Source: Burkholderiales bacterium
GTDB taxonomy: Bacteria; Pseudomonadota; Gammaproteobacteria; Burkholderiales; Burkholderiaceae_C
Direction of reading: 5' to 3'
Length of the DNA stretch: 64,000 nucleotides
Assembly: GCA_016219375.1 (NCBI GenBank)
Contig: JACRNC010000003.1
Location: 186,001 to 250,000, forward strand
How positions within the stretch are numbered: position 1 is the first letter of the stretch; every line of letters begins with the position of its first letter. This document shows, one piece after another, positions 37,465 through 46,110 of this stretch. Both the position numbers and the translations under genes were made by a program. The notes beneath the pieces were generated by a model. The model ran no database searches. It saw only the letters and a list, made by a program, of their open reading frames with translations, and was not told the origin of the DNA.

Positions 37465-38619
37465 ATGACTTCATCCGCTGTTGATCCACCCGCCGTTATC
37501 CAGTGTGCACGCGAGGTCCGTCCGGGCGGGGGGGTGTGCGGGGTTGCATATGAACTGCAGCGTGCCTTCGATGCTCGCGGTTTGAGCGTGCGCAACTTCA
37601 CCTTGCGCGACATCGGGCTCCCGGATAGTCCCGTGGGATCCAACGATTTCTATGGAGGAAAGCTGCGCCTGCTGCGAGATGTCATCGCATACAGCATTCT
37701 GGGTACCTTCAAACTATGGCGCCAGGGGCAATGGGCCATCACGATATGCCACACCGACGCGCTTTTCGGAAAGGTCTATGTCAATCACGGGCTGCATCGG
37801 GCAGCGCTTGACGCATCTGGGAAGAAGTGGCTCATGCTGCTGCGCAATCCCTTGCATGTCTTCTTGTACGTGCGGGAGTGGGCCCGTTTCAGGTTCGCGG
37901 TCCACCAGCATATCGTCTGCTTCTCCAAAGCCGACGCTGATCTGTTGATGCGATATTTTCCATCAACGGCTGGCGCTATCTCAATAATACCCAATGGGGT
38001 GAATATAGAGCGGTTCTTTCGCGACGGTGGCAAGCGCGCTGAATTTCGGGTGAAAAATAGCTTCAGCGAATCGGACTTCGTTCTGTGCTTTGTCGGGCAT
38101 GAATTTGAACGCAAGGGGCTCTATCCGGTCATCGAAGCGTTGTCGGCTCTGCCGCGAGAAGTCAGGCTCGTGGTGGCGGGTGGCCGAGGTCAGATGTTGA
38201 ATGCGGCCAGGGAATTCGCAGAAGCGAGGGGTGTCCAGAATCGAGTGACTTTCCTGGGCGCGGTGCAGGAGGTGGAATGGGTGATGAATGGATGCGACGT
38301 TCTCATCATGCCCAGCAAGTTTGAGGCTTGGCCTTTGGTGGGGCTGGAAGCGATGGCATGTGGACTACCAGTATTGCTGAAGCCCACCGGCGGAATATCT
38401 GAGTTCCTGAAGGATGGGATCAATGGCTACAACATCCTAGATGAGCCGGGCCACATCGCGGCTACGGTCCAAAAGCTGCTAGCCGACCCGCAAAGCCGCC
38501 GGCGAATGTCCGAGGCGGCTGTCTCCACTGCAGTGCAATATTCCTGGGAAATGATCGCTGAGCGTTATATAGCATTGCTAAGCAAAGATGCGCCCGCTTC
38601 AGCAAGACATCGGCGATAA
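37465..38619 (+). CDS. GT4 family glycosyltransferase
   Basis: 384 residues from ATG 37465; the frame is open to 37279, but homologous sequence begins at 'VIQCAREVRPGGGVCGVAYE'. Donor domain: 'ISIIPNGVNIERFF', 'LCFVGHEFERKGLYPVIEAL' and EX7E 'FEAWPLVGLEAMACGLPVLL'. It is separated from the main run by the two hydrolase genes, with its own likely promoter region. Confidence 0.86.
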   Translation: MTSSAVDPPAVIQCAREVRPGGGVCGVAYELQRAFDARGLSVRNFTLRDIGLPDSPVGSNDFYGGKLRLLRDVIAYSILGTFKLWRQGQWAITICHTDALFGKVYVNHGLHRAALDASGKKWLMLLRNPLHVFLYVREWARFRFAVHQHIVCFSKADADLLMRYFPSTAGAISIIPNGVNIERFFRDGGKRAEFRVKNSFSESDFVLCFVGHEFERKGLYPVIEALSALPREVRLVVAGGRGQMLNAAREFAEARGVQNRVTFLGAVQEVEWVMNGCDVLIMPSKFEAWPLVGLEAMACGLPVLLKPTGGISEFLKDGINGYNILDEPGHIAATVQKLLADPQSRRRMSEAAVSTAVQYSWEMIAERYIALLSKDAPASARHRR

Positions 38620-39203
38620 AGGTGGGATGCTGACGGCTGGAGCCGGTAAGCTAACGACGGCATACCTGCGCCATTTGTATGACTCGGTAGTAATCCTTAT
38701 GGCCTTGGGTCGCCTCACTTGGCGCCGTAATTGCTCACTTCACCAGACCTATTCTTGGAAACGATCGGCTCAGGGGCCCCGCCCACGGCGACCCGGAGGG
38801 GCAGCACGGAACAATGACCTCGCGGCCAGCATTCTCCTCATGTCGGGTGGACTATCGGGGACGGGAAGGTAGGAAGCGACTGCTACTTCCCCACAAGATA
38901 TTCATATCGGCAAGGGGAGCCACCACGTCTGGATTTGTTGCAGAGTTGAAAACGGGCGAGCTCGGATGACATTTGCCGATGCCTGCGTCCGAGGTGCGTG
39001 CGGGACGTGCAGTTACACGCCGCTAACATTGTAAATCTTTCCTAGGACGGGGTGGTAAGTTGTACGTCGAAGCTTTAGATGTTTCCGCAACGTTTGCCGA
39101 CCCGGTAATTCCTCTGAAGGTAAGCAAGGCGATGCCCCCGTTGCGGGGCCTGTGAACGCGGCTCGGGAGATGGCATGGTGGGCTGACTTTCAGCCAGATA
39201 CTC
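38620..39203. other. 584-base gap without a convincing gene
   Basis: The stretch between the glycosyltransferase and the acyltransferase has stop codons in most frames. The longest frame (38588-38872, plus) overlaps the glycosyltransferase end, has no ribosome site or recognisable content, and is probably not a gene. TAAATCTTT at 39032-39040 matches a motif upstream of the hydrolase gene. It could be a decayed gene or an extended 5' region; no transposase remnant was recognised. Confidence 0.5.
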
Positions 39204-40430
39204 ATGTACTCCCTCCTCCAACGGTTGCGGCGCCCTACCGCATCAACGACATATGTGCCGCAGATTGACGGCTTGCGTTTTCTTGCTTTGGTGCCAGTGC
39301 TGGTGTGGCATGCCGGCCTGCGCGGGGAGCGCTTCCATGCCGCGCACTCGGGCGCTGCCCTAGCGGTCGACGAGCGAATCTCCTACTGGCTGCCCCACGG
39401 GCACCTTGGCGTATTTATTTTCTTCTTTATTAGCGGCTATATCATCGCCTATCCTTTTCTGGCAGGCCGGGCTCCGAGCTTGTCGTCTTTCTATAAAAGA
39501 AGATTGTACCGGCTAGAGCCTCCCTACATCTTGGCAATGTGCTTGTCCTTCTTGGCACTGTATGTAGTCGGGTATAAGCCCGAGCAGGCGCCGTCGTTCA
39601 GGGAGCAGGAGGGCTCGCTGGTTGGCAGCTTGGCGGCGAGTTTGCTGTATCTGCACGGCCTTGTTTTCAATGCGCCGCCGCGCCTGAATCCGCCGGCATG
39701 GTCGCTAGAGATTGAAATTCAGTTTTACCTGCTTGCTCCTTTTCTGATTACATTCCTAGCCGCCCGCAAGAGCCTGCTCGTCACGTGCGGTGCAGTGGTC
39801 GGGTCCATCGTGCTGTCAGCGATGCTGGACCAGTGGTTTGGCATACACGGATTGCAGAATCGTACGATCCTTGGCCATGCCTATGGGTTCATCCTGGGGG
39901 TGGCCGTATGCCGGTACGCCGCGGAGAAAGATCCCTTTATGATGCCGCCGGCGCGCCGGTTCGATTTGCTGGGATGGGGGTGCGTGGTACTCCTCTTGGC
40001 ATCCGGCGTTCTGGAGCACAAGGGGCTCACTCCCTTTGAGGAGGCGATTCGCAATGCGGCGAGGGCGGCTCTGATGGTGGGGGTGTACTTTGGCGTGGCC
40101 CGCGGGATCTGTATGCGAAGGCTTTTCAGTAACCCGCTGGTCACCGTGGCCGGAGGGATGTGCTACTCCGTGTACTTGGTGCACGTGCCCTTGATGCAAG
40201 CGACGGCCGGCTTGCTGTTCAAGCACTACATACCTGGTTCTGCGGCGGAGGCCGTCCTTATCGCTTGGCTCGTCCTCATACCAGTCAGCCTTTGCGGTGG
40301 GCTGCTTTTCTACGTGATAGTTGAGCGACCTTGCATGGCGCATGACTGGCCGCAGCGCCTGGCCAGGCGGGTGCGCGCCCTTGCCAGAGCGTCGTTCACG
40401 GCCGAGACGGCAGGCACGACGCAGCGGTGA
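39204..40430 (+). CDS. acyltransferase 3 family (OafA-like) membrane protein
   Basis: 408 residues, about ten membrane segments. 'YVPQIDGLRFLALVPVLVWH' holds the conserved Asp/Arg and the family His; 'FYKRRLYRLEPPYI' and 'PPAWSLEIEIQFYLLAPFL' are further hallmarks. These enzymes O-acylate (often O-acetylate) surface sugars across the membrane, so this gene probably decorates the EPS. It converges with the flippase gene, with only 3 bases between stops. Confidence 0.88.
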   Translation: MYSLLQRLRRPTASTTYVPQIDGLRFLALVPVLVWHAGLRGERFHAAHSGAALAVDERISYWLPHGHLGVFIFFFISGYIIAYPFLAGRAPSLSSFYKRRLYRLEPPYILAMCLSFLALYVVGYKPEQAPSFREQEGSLVGSLAASLLYLHGLVFNAPPRLNPPAWSLEIEIQFYLLAPFLITFLAARKSLLVTCGAVVGSIVLSAMLDQWFGIHGLQNRTILGHAYGFILGVAVCRYAAEKDPFMMPPARRFDLLGWGCVVLLLASGVLEHKGLTPFEEAIRNAARAALMVGVYFGVARGICMRRLFSNPLVTVAGGMCYSVYLVHVPLMQATAGLLFKHYIPGSAAEAVLIAWLVLIPVSLCGGLLFYVIVERPCMAHDWPQRLARRVRALARASFTAETAGTTQR

Positions 40431-40433
40431 GGA

Positions 40434-41672
40434 TCACCGCATGACGCTCCGCCTGCGCCACAGATACCGGGCCATGGCTATCGTAACCACGGTTTCCGTG
40501 ATCAGCATGGCGACCGCTCCGCCAGTGGCCCCTAAGACCACGGCCAAGGGCAGTAATGCGATGAGGTTGAAGACCGCCGATCCGATCAGGATCGTGCCAA
40601 AAGCCTTTGTCATTCCCAATGGCAGCATGAGTTGGATGCCGAACACGTTGCTCAGGCTCACGATGAAGGGGACGAAGGCCATCCAACGCAACACGGTGAC
40701 CGACGGCTGAAAGGCGGGTCCCATCAAGAGGCTGACAATGGAAGGTGCGACCAGCCATAGTGCGCAGCCGCCGAAGAAGGTGGCCCCGCCCTGAATGACC
40801 ATGAGCTTGCGCACCAAGGCAAGAGCTGCGGGGCGATCGGTGTACATCAGGGCAGACACTCGCGGATACACCGCGTTGGACAGCACACTGGAGACCCCCT
40901 GTGCGGCAGTGCGTACGCGGTCCGCGGCGGCGTAGTAGCCGACCTGGAGAGGCCCGCACAGGAAGCCCAGCAAAACCTGGTTGGATGTGGTGTAGACGCT
41001 GATGGCCGCCGTGGAGATGAAGATGTGCCAGCCTTCTGCAAGGGCGCGTCGGGTATCGGCCCAGCAGGGCGGCTGCCATTCCACCAGCCGATGCCGATAC
41101 AGCCAGGTCAGTGATGCCAAGCCGGCCACGGCAGGGGCGCAAGCGCGGATCAGCGCAGCCAGCCAGGTGTCCCCGGCGTCTCGCACCAGCCAGAAGGTGA
41201 GCGGCACCACCAAGGCCTGCGAGCCAATCGTGAAGGCAGATGTCACTGACATGCGCTCCAATCCTTGGAAGAGCCAGCCGGGAAAGAGCAATGAGCCGAG
41301 GATCATCGGCGTGGCAGCCAGCAGGACCATCCGCATCTCCGCAAGCTGTGGCACGGCCAGGCTTGCGACGATCATCGCGGCGAAGGCCAGCAGGCCGAGC
41401 AATGCCTTGGCCGACGAGACGGACCAAAAGATCTGCGCAACTTTGGCGCGGTCATCCCGGACCTCGGCGACCCGCTTGCTGGCCGACAGGTTGAAACCGT
41501 AGTCCACCAATAGGACGCCATAGGCCACGATGGCGAAGGCAAACGCGAGTAAGCCGAAGTTCGCCGGCCCAAGCACGCGTACCAGGTAGGGAAAGGTGAC
41601 CAGAGGCAGCAGAAAGTTCGCCGCCTGGATCAGCAGCAGGGACGCCGCGTTCTTGAAGATCACCCGATCCAC
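40434..41672 (-). CDS. wzx: Wzx-type oligosaccharide flippase
   Basis: 412 residues from GTG 41672 with a 'gagg' ribosome site. It has 12 membrane segments; 'LLLIQAANFLLPLVTFPYLV' and 'LLAFAFAIVAYGVLLVDYGF' are typical of RfbX/Wzx proteins that flip undecaprenyl-linked repeat units. It shares its strand with glf, 109 bases upstream, so the two could be an operon. It is distinct in sequence from the MurJ-like flippase at 28902. Confidence 0.88.
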   Translation of the reverse strand: MDRVIFKNAASLLLIQAANFLLPLVTFPYLVRVLGPANFGLLAFAFAIVAYGVLLVDYGFNLSASKRVAEVRDDRAKVAQIFWSVSSAKALLGLLAFAAMIVASLAVPQLAEMRMVLLAATPMILGSLLFPGWLFQGLERMSVTSAFTIGSQALVVPLTFWLVRDAGDTWLAALIRACAPAVAGLASLTWLYRHRLVEWQPPCWADTRRALAEGWHIFISTAAISVYTTSNQVLLGFLCGPLQVGYYAAADRVRTAAQGVSSVLSNAVYPRVSALMYTDRPAALALVRKLMVIQGGATFFGGCALWLVAPSIVSLLMGPAFQPSVTVLRWMAFVPFIVSLSNVFGIQLMLPLGMTKAFGTILIGSAVFNLIALLPLAVVLGATGGAVAMLITETVVTIAMARYLWRRRSVMR

Positions 41673-41781
41673 AGGTAAGCCTCGCTGATATGCGGGCGGG
41701 TATGTTGAGCGGAACGCTCGGTCAATACCTGGATGCCAATCGCGGCCGGCTGTGCGTGATGCTGGTAGACCGCGTCCACCG

Positions 41782-42882
41782 TCATGCCGGCCGCTTGATG
41801 AGGTCCTCGGCCGCCTTCAGCGCCGCGGCCACGACCTGGTCCATGTTGTAGTACCGGTACTGAGCCAGCCGGCCGACGAAGGTGACGCCCGGCGTGGCCT
41901 CTGCCATCTCGGCATAGCGCTTGTAGAGCGCTTCGTTCTCAGGCCGGGGTACCGGGTAATACGGATCGCCTTCGGCCTGCGGGTACTCGCGCACGATGGA
42001 CGTGCCGGCATGCTGCTGGCCGCTCAAGTGCTTGAACTCGGTGATGCGGGTGTAGTCGTGGTCGTTGGGGTAGTTGACCGTGCCGACCGGCTGGTACTGC
42101 GACACGTCGGCCAGGTGCTCGTGATCGAAGCGCAGGCTGCGGTAGGGCAGCTTGCCGTGCTGGTAGCCGAAGAAGGCGTCGATGGGGCCGCTGTAGATCG
42201 TGTGGCCCCCCTTGAGCCGATCGCGCACGGCGAAGTAGTCCACGCCCAGCTCTACCTTGATATTTGGATGGTCCAGCATGCGGCGGAACATCTCGGTGTA
42301 GCCCTGCGCGGGCATGAACTGGAAGGTGTCGCCGAAGTAGCGGTCGTCGTCGTTGGTGCGCGTGGGGATGCGCGCGGCCACGCCGGCCGACAGCTCCGAC
42401 AGGTCCAAGCCCCATTGCTTGCGGGTGTAGCCGCGGAAGAATTTGTCGCACAAGTCCGGGCCGACGCTGTTGAGAACGACGTCTTCACTCGTCTTGATCG
42501 GGTCGCGCGGCTGGCGGGCCTTCTCCAACCACGGGGCGACCTCTTCTTCGCTCAGGTTCAGGCCATAAAGGCTGTTGATGGTCGTGCGGTTGATGGGGAT
42601 GGGGTAGTGCTTGCCCTCCACCACTGCCAGCACGCGGTGCTCGTAGAAGCGCCAGTCCGTGAAGCGCGACAGCCACTCGAACACCTTCTTGCTGTTGGTG
42701 TGAAAGATGTGCGGGCCGTAAGTGTGGATGAGCACGCCGTGCGCATCGAGCTCGTCATAGGCGTTGCCCGCGATGTGGGGGCGCTTGTCGATGACGTGGA
42801 CGGTCTTGCCGGCATCGGCGAGCTCACGTGCGCAGACGGCGCCGGAGAAGCCGGCGCCGACGATGAGGTAGTCGGGTTGCAT
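41782..42882 (-). CDS. glf: UDP-galactopyranose mutase
   Basis: 366 residues from ATG 42882. This FAD enzyme interconverts UDP-Galp and UDP-Galf. FAD-binding 'YLIVGAGFSGAVCARELADA' at the start, then 'HIAGNAYDELDAHGVLIHTY', 'FRGYTRKQWGLDLSEL' and 'PTRTNDDDRYFGDTFQFMP' with the active-site Arg/Tyr residues. It implies that galactofuranose is available for a surface glycan, plausibly the EPS of this locus. GC content here is back near the flanking level. Confidence 0.95.
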   Translation of the reverse strand: MQPDYLIVGAGFSGAVCARELADAGKTVHVIDKRPHIAGNAYDELDAHGVLIHTYGPHIFHTNSKKVFEWLSRFTDWRFYEHRVLAVVEGKHYPIPINRTTINSLYGLNLSEEEVAPWLEKARQPRDPIKTSEDVVLNSVGPDLCDKFFRGYTRKQWGLDLSELSAGVAARIPTRTNDDDRYFGDTFQFMPAQGYTEMFRRMLDHPNIKVELGVDYFAVRDRLKGGHTIYSGPIDAFFGYQHGKLPYRSLRFDHEHLADVSQYQPVGTVNYPNDHDYTRITEFKHLSGQQHAGTSIVREYPQAEGDPYYPVPRPENEALYKRYAEMAEATPGVTFVGRLAQYRYYNMDQVVAAALKAAEDLIKRPA

Positions 42883-43018
42883 GTGGGTGGGGGATCTGGA
42901 TTTGCCGCGGCGCCGTGTTGCCAGCAGCCATGTCGGGACTGTAGCCGTATGAAGTTGGCCGTCTGCCGAGGGCAAGCGCGAGGCCGCCAAGGCGTTCGCG
43001 GGGGAGCTGACAGCCGGC

Positions 43019-43717
43019 TCAATCCGCCCGTGCCACCACCCAGGCCTGCACGCTGGCCGCGCCGGCTTGCAACAGGGTGCGGGCTGCCCCTTCGATGGTG
43101 GCCCCGGTCGTCATCACGTCGTCGACCACGGCGACATGGCGTCCGGCCACGCGTGTCCGCCGCAGCGGGTCAACGGCAAAGGCCTGGGCGACGTTGGCCA
43201 GGCGCTGCTGGCGCGGCAGGCCGACTTGATGCGGTGTGTTCTGCAGGCGCAGCAGTGTCTGTGCGTCTGCGGGAAGGTGCAATCGCCGTGCGAGCCGGCG
43301 GGCGACCTCCCAGGCCTGGTTGTAGCTGCGCTCGCACAGGCGTGCTTCGGCGAGCGGGACGGGCAGGATGATGCAGTCCCCGGGTGGCCGTTCCGCTATC
43401 ACTGCGGCATGCAGCCGTTCGGCCAAGAGCGCAGCCAGCCCGGGGCGCCGGTGGAACTTGAAGCCGGCGATCAGCCCGTCCCAGGGTGCCCGGTAGTGCA
43501 GGGCAACGATGGTGCGTTCGACGCTGGGCGGCTGCCGCAGGCAGGCGCCGCAGATCGGCGTCTCAGCTGCCAGCGGCATGGCGCAGCGCAGGCAGCGGTG
43601 GACGGGGCGGGCAAAGCATGCCAGGCAGTCGGCGCACACGCGGTCCGCCTGCCAGCGCCGACACACCGCGCATGGCTGGGGCCAGCCGGTCAGCCAGCGC
43701 ATCGGGCCGCCCTCCAT
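43019..43717 (-). CDS. comF: ComF family protein (phosphoribosyltransferase-like)
   Basis: 232 residues from ATG 43717. An N-terminal zinc-finger region (cysteine pairs in 'PCAVCRRW', 'VCADCLACF', 'RCLRCAMPL', 'ICGACL') precedes a phosphoribosyltransferase fold with 'VAVVDDVMTTGATIEGAA'. In naturally competent bacteria ComF helps DNA uptake; a direct role here is unproven. It is divergent from a BioC-like gene across 84 bases holding an inverted repeat. Confidence 0.9.
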   Translation of the reverse strand: MEGGPMRWLTGWPQPCAVCRRWQADRVCADCLACFARPVHRCLRCAMPLAAETPICGACLRQPPSVERTIVALHYRAPWDGLIAGFKFHRRPGLAALLAERLHAAVIAERPPGDCIILPVPLAEARLCERSYNQAWEVARRLARRLHLPADAQTLLRLQNTPHQVGLPRQQRLANVAQAFAVDPLRRTRVAGRHVAVVDDVMTTGATIEGAARTLLQAGAASVQAWVVARAD

Positions 43718-43781
43718 GCCGCGGTGCTGCAAGCCGGCAAGGCGATCCTGGGTCGATGAGCCGCGGGCGCTGTCCATGAGG

Positions 43782-43799
43782 CGGTCAATATACTGACCG
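43782..43799. promoter_or_regulatory. inverted repeat CGGTCA-N6-TGACCG between comF and the methyltransferase gene
   Basis: Perfect 6-base arms around 'atatac', ending 2 bases before the plus-strand start codon at 43802. TATACT (43789-43794) inside it could be a -10 box, which would place the transcription start at or next to the ATG. On the minus strand TATATT lies in the same repeat and could serve comF. Likely a shared promoter/operator. Confidence 0.5.
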
Positions 43800-43801
43800 T
43801 C

Positions 43802-44761
43802 ATGGCCGACGACCGCTTGCCCGCCCCCACTGCATCGGTGTCGGCCGCCGGCCTCGTGCCGCCCGATCCGGCGGCCGTGCGACGCGGCCTGCAGCGCATG
43901 GCAGCCCAGCCCGAAGCGCCCTGGCTGCATGCCGAAGCCGCCCGCCGCATGGGCAGCAAGCTGGAGCTCATCCGCGCGCAGCCTGCGCGCATCGTGGATT
44001 GGTGGGCGTGGAGCGGCGCGGGGGAGCAGGTGCTGCAGCAGGCCTATCCGCAGTCGAACATCACGGCGGCCGAGCCGACGCCCGGGCTGCTGGCCCGCCA
44101 TGCGTCGGGCAAGAGCCGTCCGGCTTGGTGGCCCGCCCGCCTGGGGTGGGGTCTGACGAGCCGGCCCGCCCTGGCCGTATTGGATGCCGATGTGCCCGCC
44201 GCCTCGGCTGATCTGCTGTGGGCCAGCATGGTCCTGCACGCCGTTGACGATCCTGCGGCGTTGATGGCGCGCTGGCGCAACGCACTGGCGATCGACGGCA
44301 TGCTGATGTTCTGCTGTCTGGGGCCGGACACCGCGCGCGAACTGCAGACCCTCTACCACCGCCTGGGTTGGCCGCCGCCTCGCCATGATCTGCAGGACAT
44401 GCACGACATCGGCGACCAACTGGTGCACGCCGGCTTTGCTGACCCGGTGATGGACATGGAGCGGCTGACGCTCACCTGGCGCGATGCAGCCACCATGCTG
44501 CGTGAAGTGCACGGTTGGGGCGGCAATGCCCATCCCGCGCGCTTCGCGGGCCTGCGCACACCGCGCTGGCGAGACGGGCTGCTGCGCGAGCTTGAGAGCC
44601 TGCGCCGGCCTGACGGGACGCTGGCGCTGACCGTGGAGCTGATCTACGGCCACGCCGTGCGGCCGGTGCCGCGGGCGCGCATGCAGGCCCGGACCACCGT
44701 GTCGCTGGACGACATGCGGGCCATGACACGGTCTGGTCGTAGTCAAGCACATCGGTCGTAA
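43802..44761 (+). CDS. BioC-like SAM-dependent methyltransferase with altered SAM motif
   Basis: 319 residues. The overall layout follows malonyl-ACP methyltransferase BioC: start region 'RRMGSKLELIRAQPARIVDW', central 'ASADLLWASMVLHAVDDPAA' and 'IDGMLMFCCLGPDTARELQ'. The glycine-rich SAM loop expected after 'IVDW' (usually LDLGCGTG) is degenerate: 'WAWSGAGEQVLQQ'. Betaproteobacteria often carry such a protein next to comF. Whether it still methylates malonyl-ACP is unclear. Confidence 0.72.
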   Translation: MADDRLPAPTASVSAAGLVPPDPAAVRRGLQRMAAQPEAPWLHAEAARRMGSKLELIRAQPARIVDWWAWSGAGEQVLQQAYPQSNITAAEPTPGLLARHASGKSRPAWWPARLGWGLTSRPALAVLDADVPAASADLLWASMVLHAVDDPAALMARWRNALAIDGMLMFCCLGPDTARELQTLYHRLGWPPPRHDLQDMHDIGDQLVHAGFADPVMDMERLTLTWRDAATMLREVHGWGGNAHPARFAGLRTPRWRDGLLRELESLRRPDGTLALTVELIYGHAVRPVPRARMQARTTVSLDDMRAMTRSGRSQAHRS

Positions 44762-44768
44762 ACGCGCA

Positions 44769-44798
44769 TTGAGGTGGCTCAAGCCGCTGCGCTAACAT
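44769..44798 (+). promoter_or_regulatory. possible promoter of the cytochrome oxidase operon
   Basis: TTGAGG (44769-44774), an 18-base spacer and TAACAT (44793-44798), about 78 bases before the coxB start. Both hexamers are four of six matches to the sigma-70 consensus. It begins just downstream of the methyltransferase stop. Confidence 0.45.
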
Positions 44799-44875
44799 GA
44801 TTCGGTTACCTGCGGCGTGGATCACATCCGTGGCCACTCGACAGCCTGAATCGACTGCAAAGCGCGTTCGCATAC

Positions 44876-46075
44876 ATGACCACGATGAAGACTCTCGATG
44901 CCCGGGGGCGGCCGGCACGCCCCACCATCAGCCGGCTGGCGCTGGCCCTGGGTGGCACCCTGCTGTCGGCTTCTGCCTGGGCCGATCGCGTGGTCAACGA
45001 CCTGCCGGGTGGCCCCGGTGTCAACCAGACCACCATGCAGCCCGCCGTCACCCGCATCGCCGCGGAGCAGCAGTGGCTGCACCAGATGATGCTGGTGATC
45101 TGCACGCTGATCTTCGTGGCGGTCTTCGGGGTGATGTTCTATTCCATCCTCAAGCACCGCAAGGCCAAGGGCGCCAAGGCGGCCAACTTCCACGAAAGCG
45201 TCAAGGTGGAGGTCGCCTGGACGGTGGTGCCCTTCCTGATCGTCATCGGCATGGCCCTGCCGGCCACCAAGGCCGTGGTTGCCATGAAGGACACGACCAA
45301 CGCCGACCTGACCATCAAGGCCACCGGCTACCAGTGGAAGTGGGGCTACGACTACCTCAAGGGCGAAGGCGAGGGCATCTCCTTCCTGTCCACGCTGGAC
45401 GCATCGCAGCGCGCGCTGTCCGATGCCGGCACGCCGCAGGGTGACGACTATCTGCTGCGCGTGGACAACCCGCTGGTGGTGCCGGTCAACAAGAAGGTCC
45501 GCATCATCACCACGGCCAACGACGTCATCCACTCCTGGATGGTCCCAGCCTTCGGCGTCAAGCAGGACGCCATCCCGGGCTTCGTGCGCGACACCTGGTT
45601 CCGCGCCGAGAAGCCGGGCGACTACTACGGCCAGTGCGCCGAGCTCTGCGGCAAGGAGCACGCCTACATGCCCATCCACGTGCGCGTGCTGAGCGCGGGC
45701 GACTACGCCGCCTGGGTGCAGGCCAAGCAGAAGGAGATGCAGGCGGCCGCCGACGACCCCAGCAAGGTCTGGGCGCTGCCCGATCTGGTGGCCCGGGGCG
45801 AGAAGGTCTATGCCGCCAACTGCGCCGCCTGCCACCAGGCCAACGGTAAGGGTGCCGGCGCCGTCAAGCCGCTGGACGGCTCGGCCCTCGTGCAGGATGC
45901 CGACAAGGGCAAGCAGATCGCCGTGGTGCTGCACGGCCGCAATGCCATGCCGTCCTGGAAGCAGTTGTCCGACACGGAGATCGCTGCCGTGATCACCTAC
46001 ACCAAGAACAACTGGTCCAACCAGACCGGGCAGATCGTCCAGCCCGCCGAGATCGTCGCCGCCCGCGCGCAGTGA
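44876..46075 (+). CDS. ctaC: cytochrome c oxidase subunit II with fused cytochrome c domain
   Basis: 399 residues (ATG 44885 is an alternative start). Signal peptide ending near 'LLSASAWA', two membrane helices, then the CuA domain with 'IHSWMVPAFGVKQDAIPGF' and 'YYGQCAELCGKEHAYMPIHV' (Cys, Cys, His, Met ligands). The C-terminal extension carries haem c motif C316-A-A-C-H320 ('NCAACHQANGKG'). This caa3-like form accepts electrons from cytochrome c. First gene of the oxidase operon. Confidence 0.95.
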   Translation: MTTMKTLDARGRPARPTISRLALALGGTLLSASAWADRVVNDLPGGPGVNQTTMQPAVTRIAAEQQWLHQMMLVICTLIFVAVFGVMFYSILKHRKAKGAKAANFHESVKVEVAWTVVPFLIVIGMALPATKAVVAMKDTTNADLTIKATGYQWKWGYDYLKGEGEGISFLSTLDASQRALSDAGTPQGDDYLLRVDNPLVVPVNKKVRIITTANDVIHSWMVPAFGVKQDAIPGFVRDTWFRAEKPGDYYGQCAELCGKEHAYMPIHVRVLSAGDYAAWVQAKQKEMQAAADDPSKVWALPDLVARGEKVYAANCAACHQANGKGAGAVKPLDGSALVQDADKGKQIAVVLHGRNAMPSWKQLSDTEIAAVITYTKNNWSNQTGQIVQPAEIVAARAQ

Positions 46076-46110
46076 CCTGAAGCGAACGAGAGCGACCGAA
46101 AGGAATCCCC

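Noticed and set aside
38588-38872. 94-codon frame after the glycosyltransferase at 37465
   Set aside because: Overlaps the glycosyltransferase end, no ribosome site, no motif or membrane segment; probably chance.
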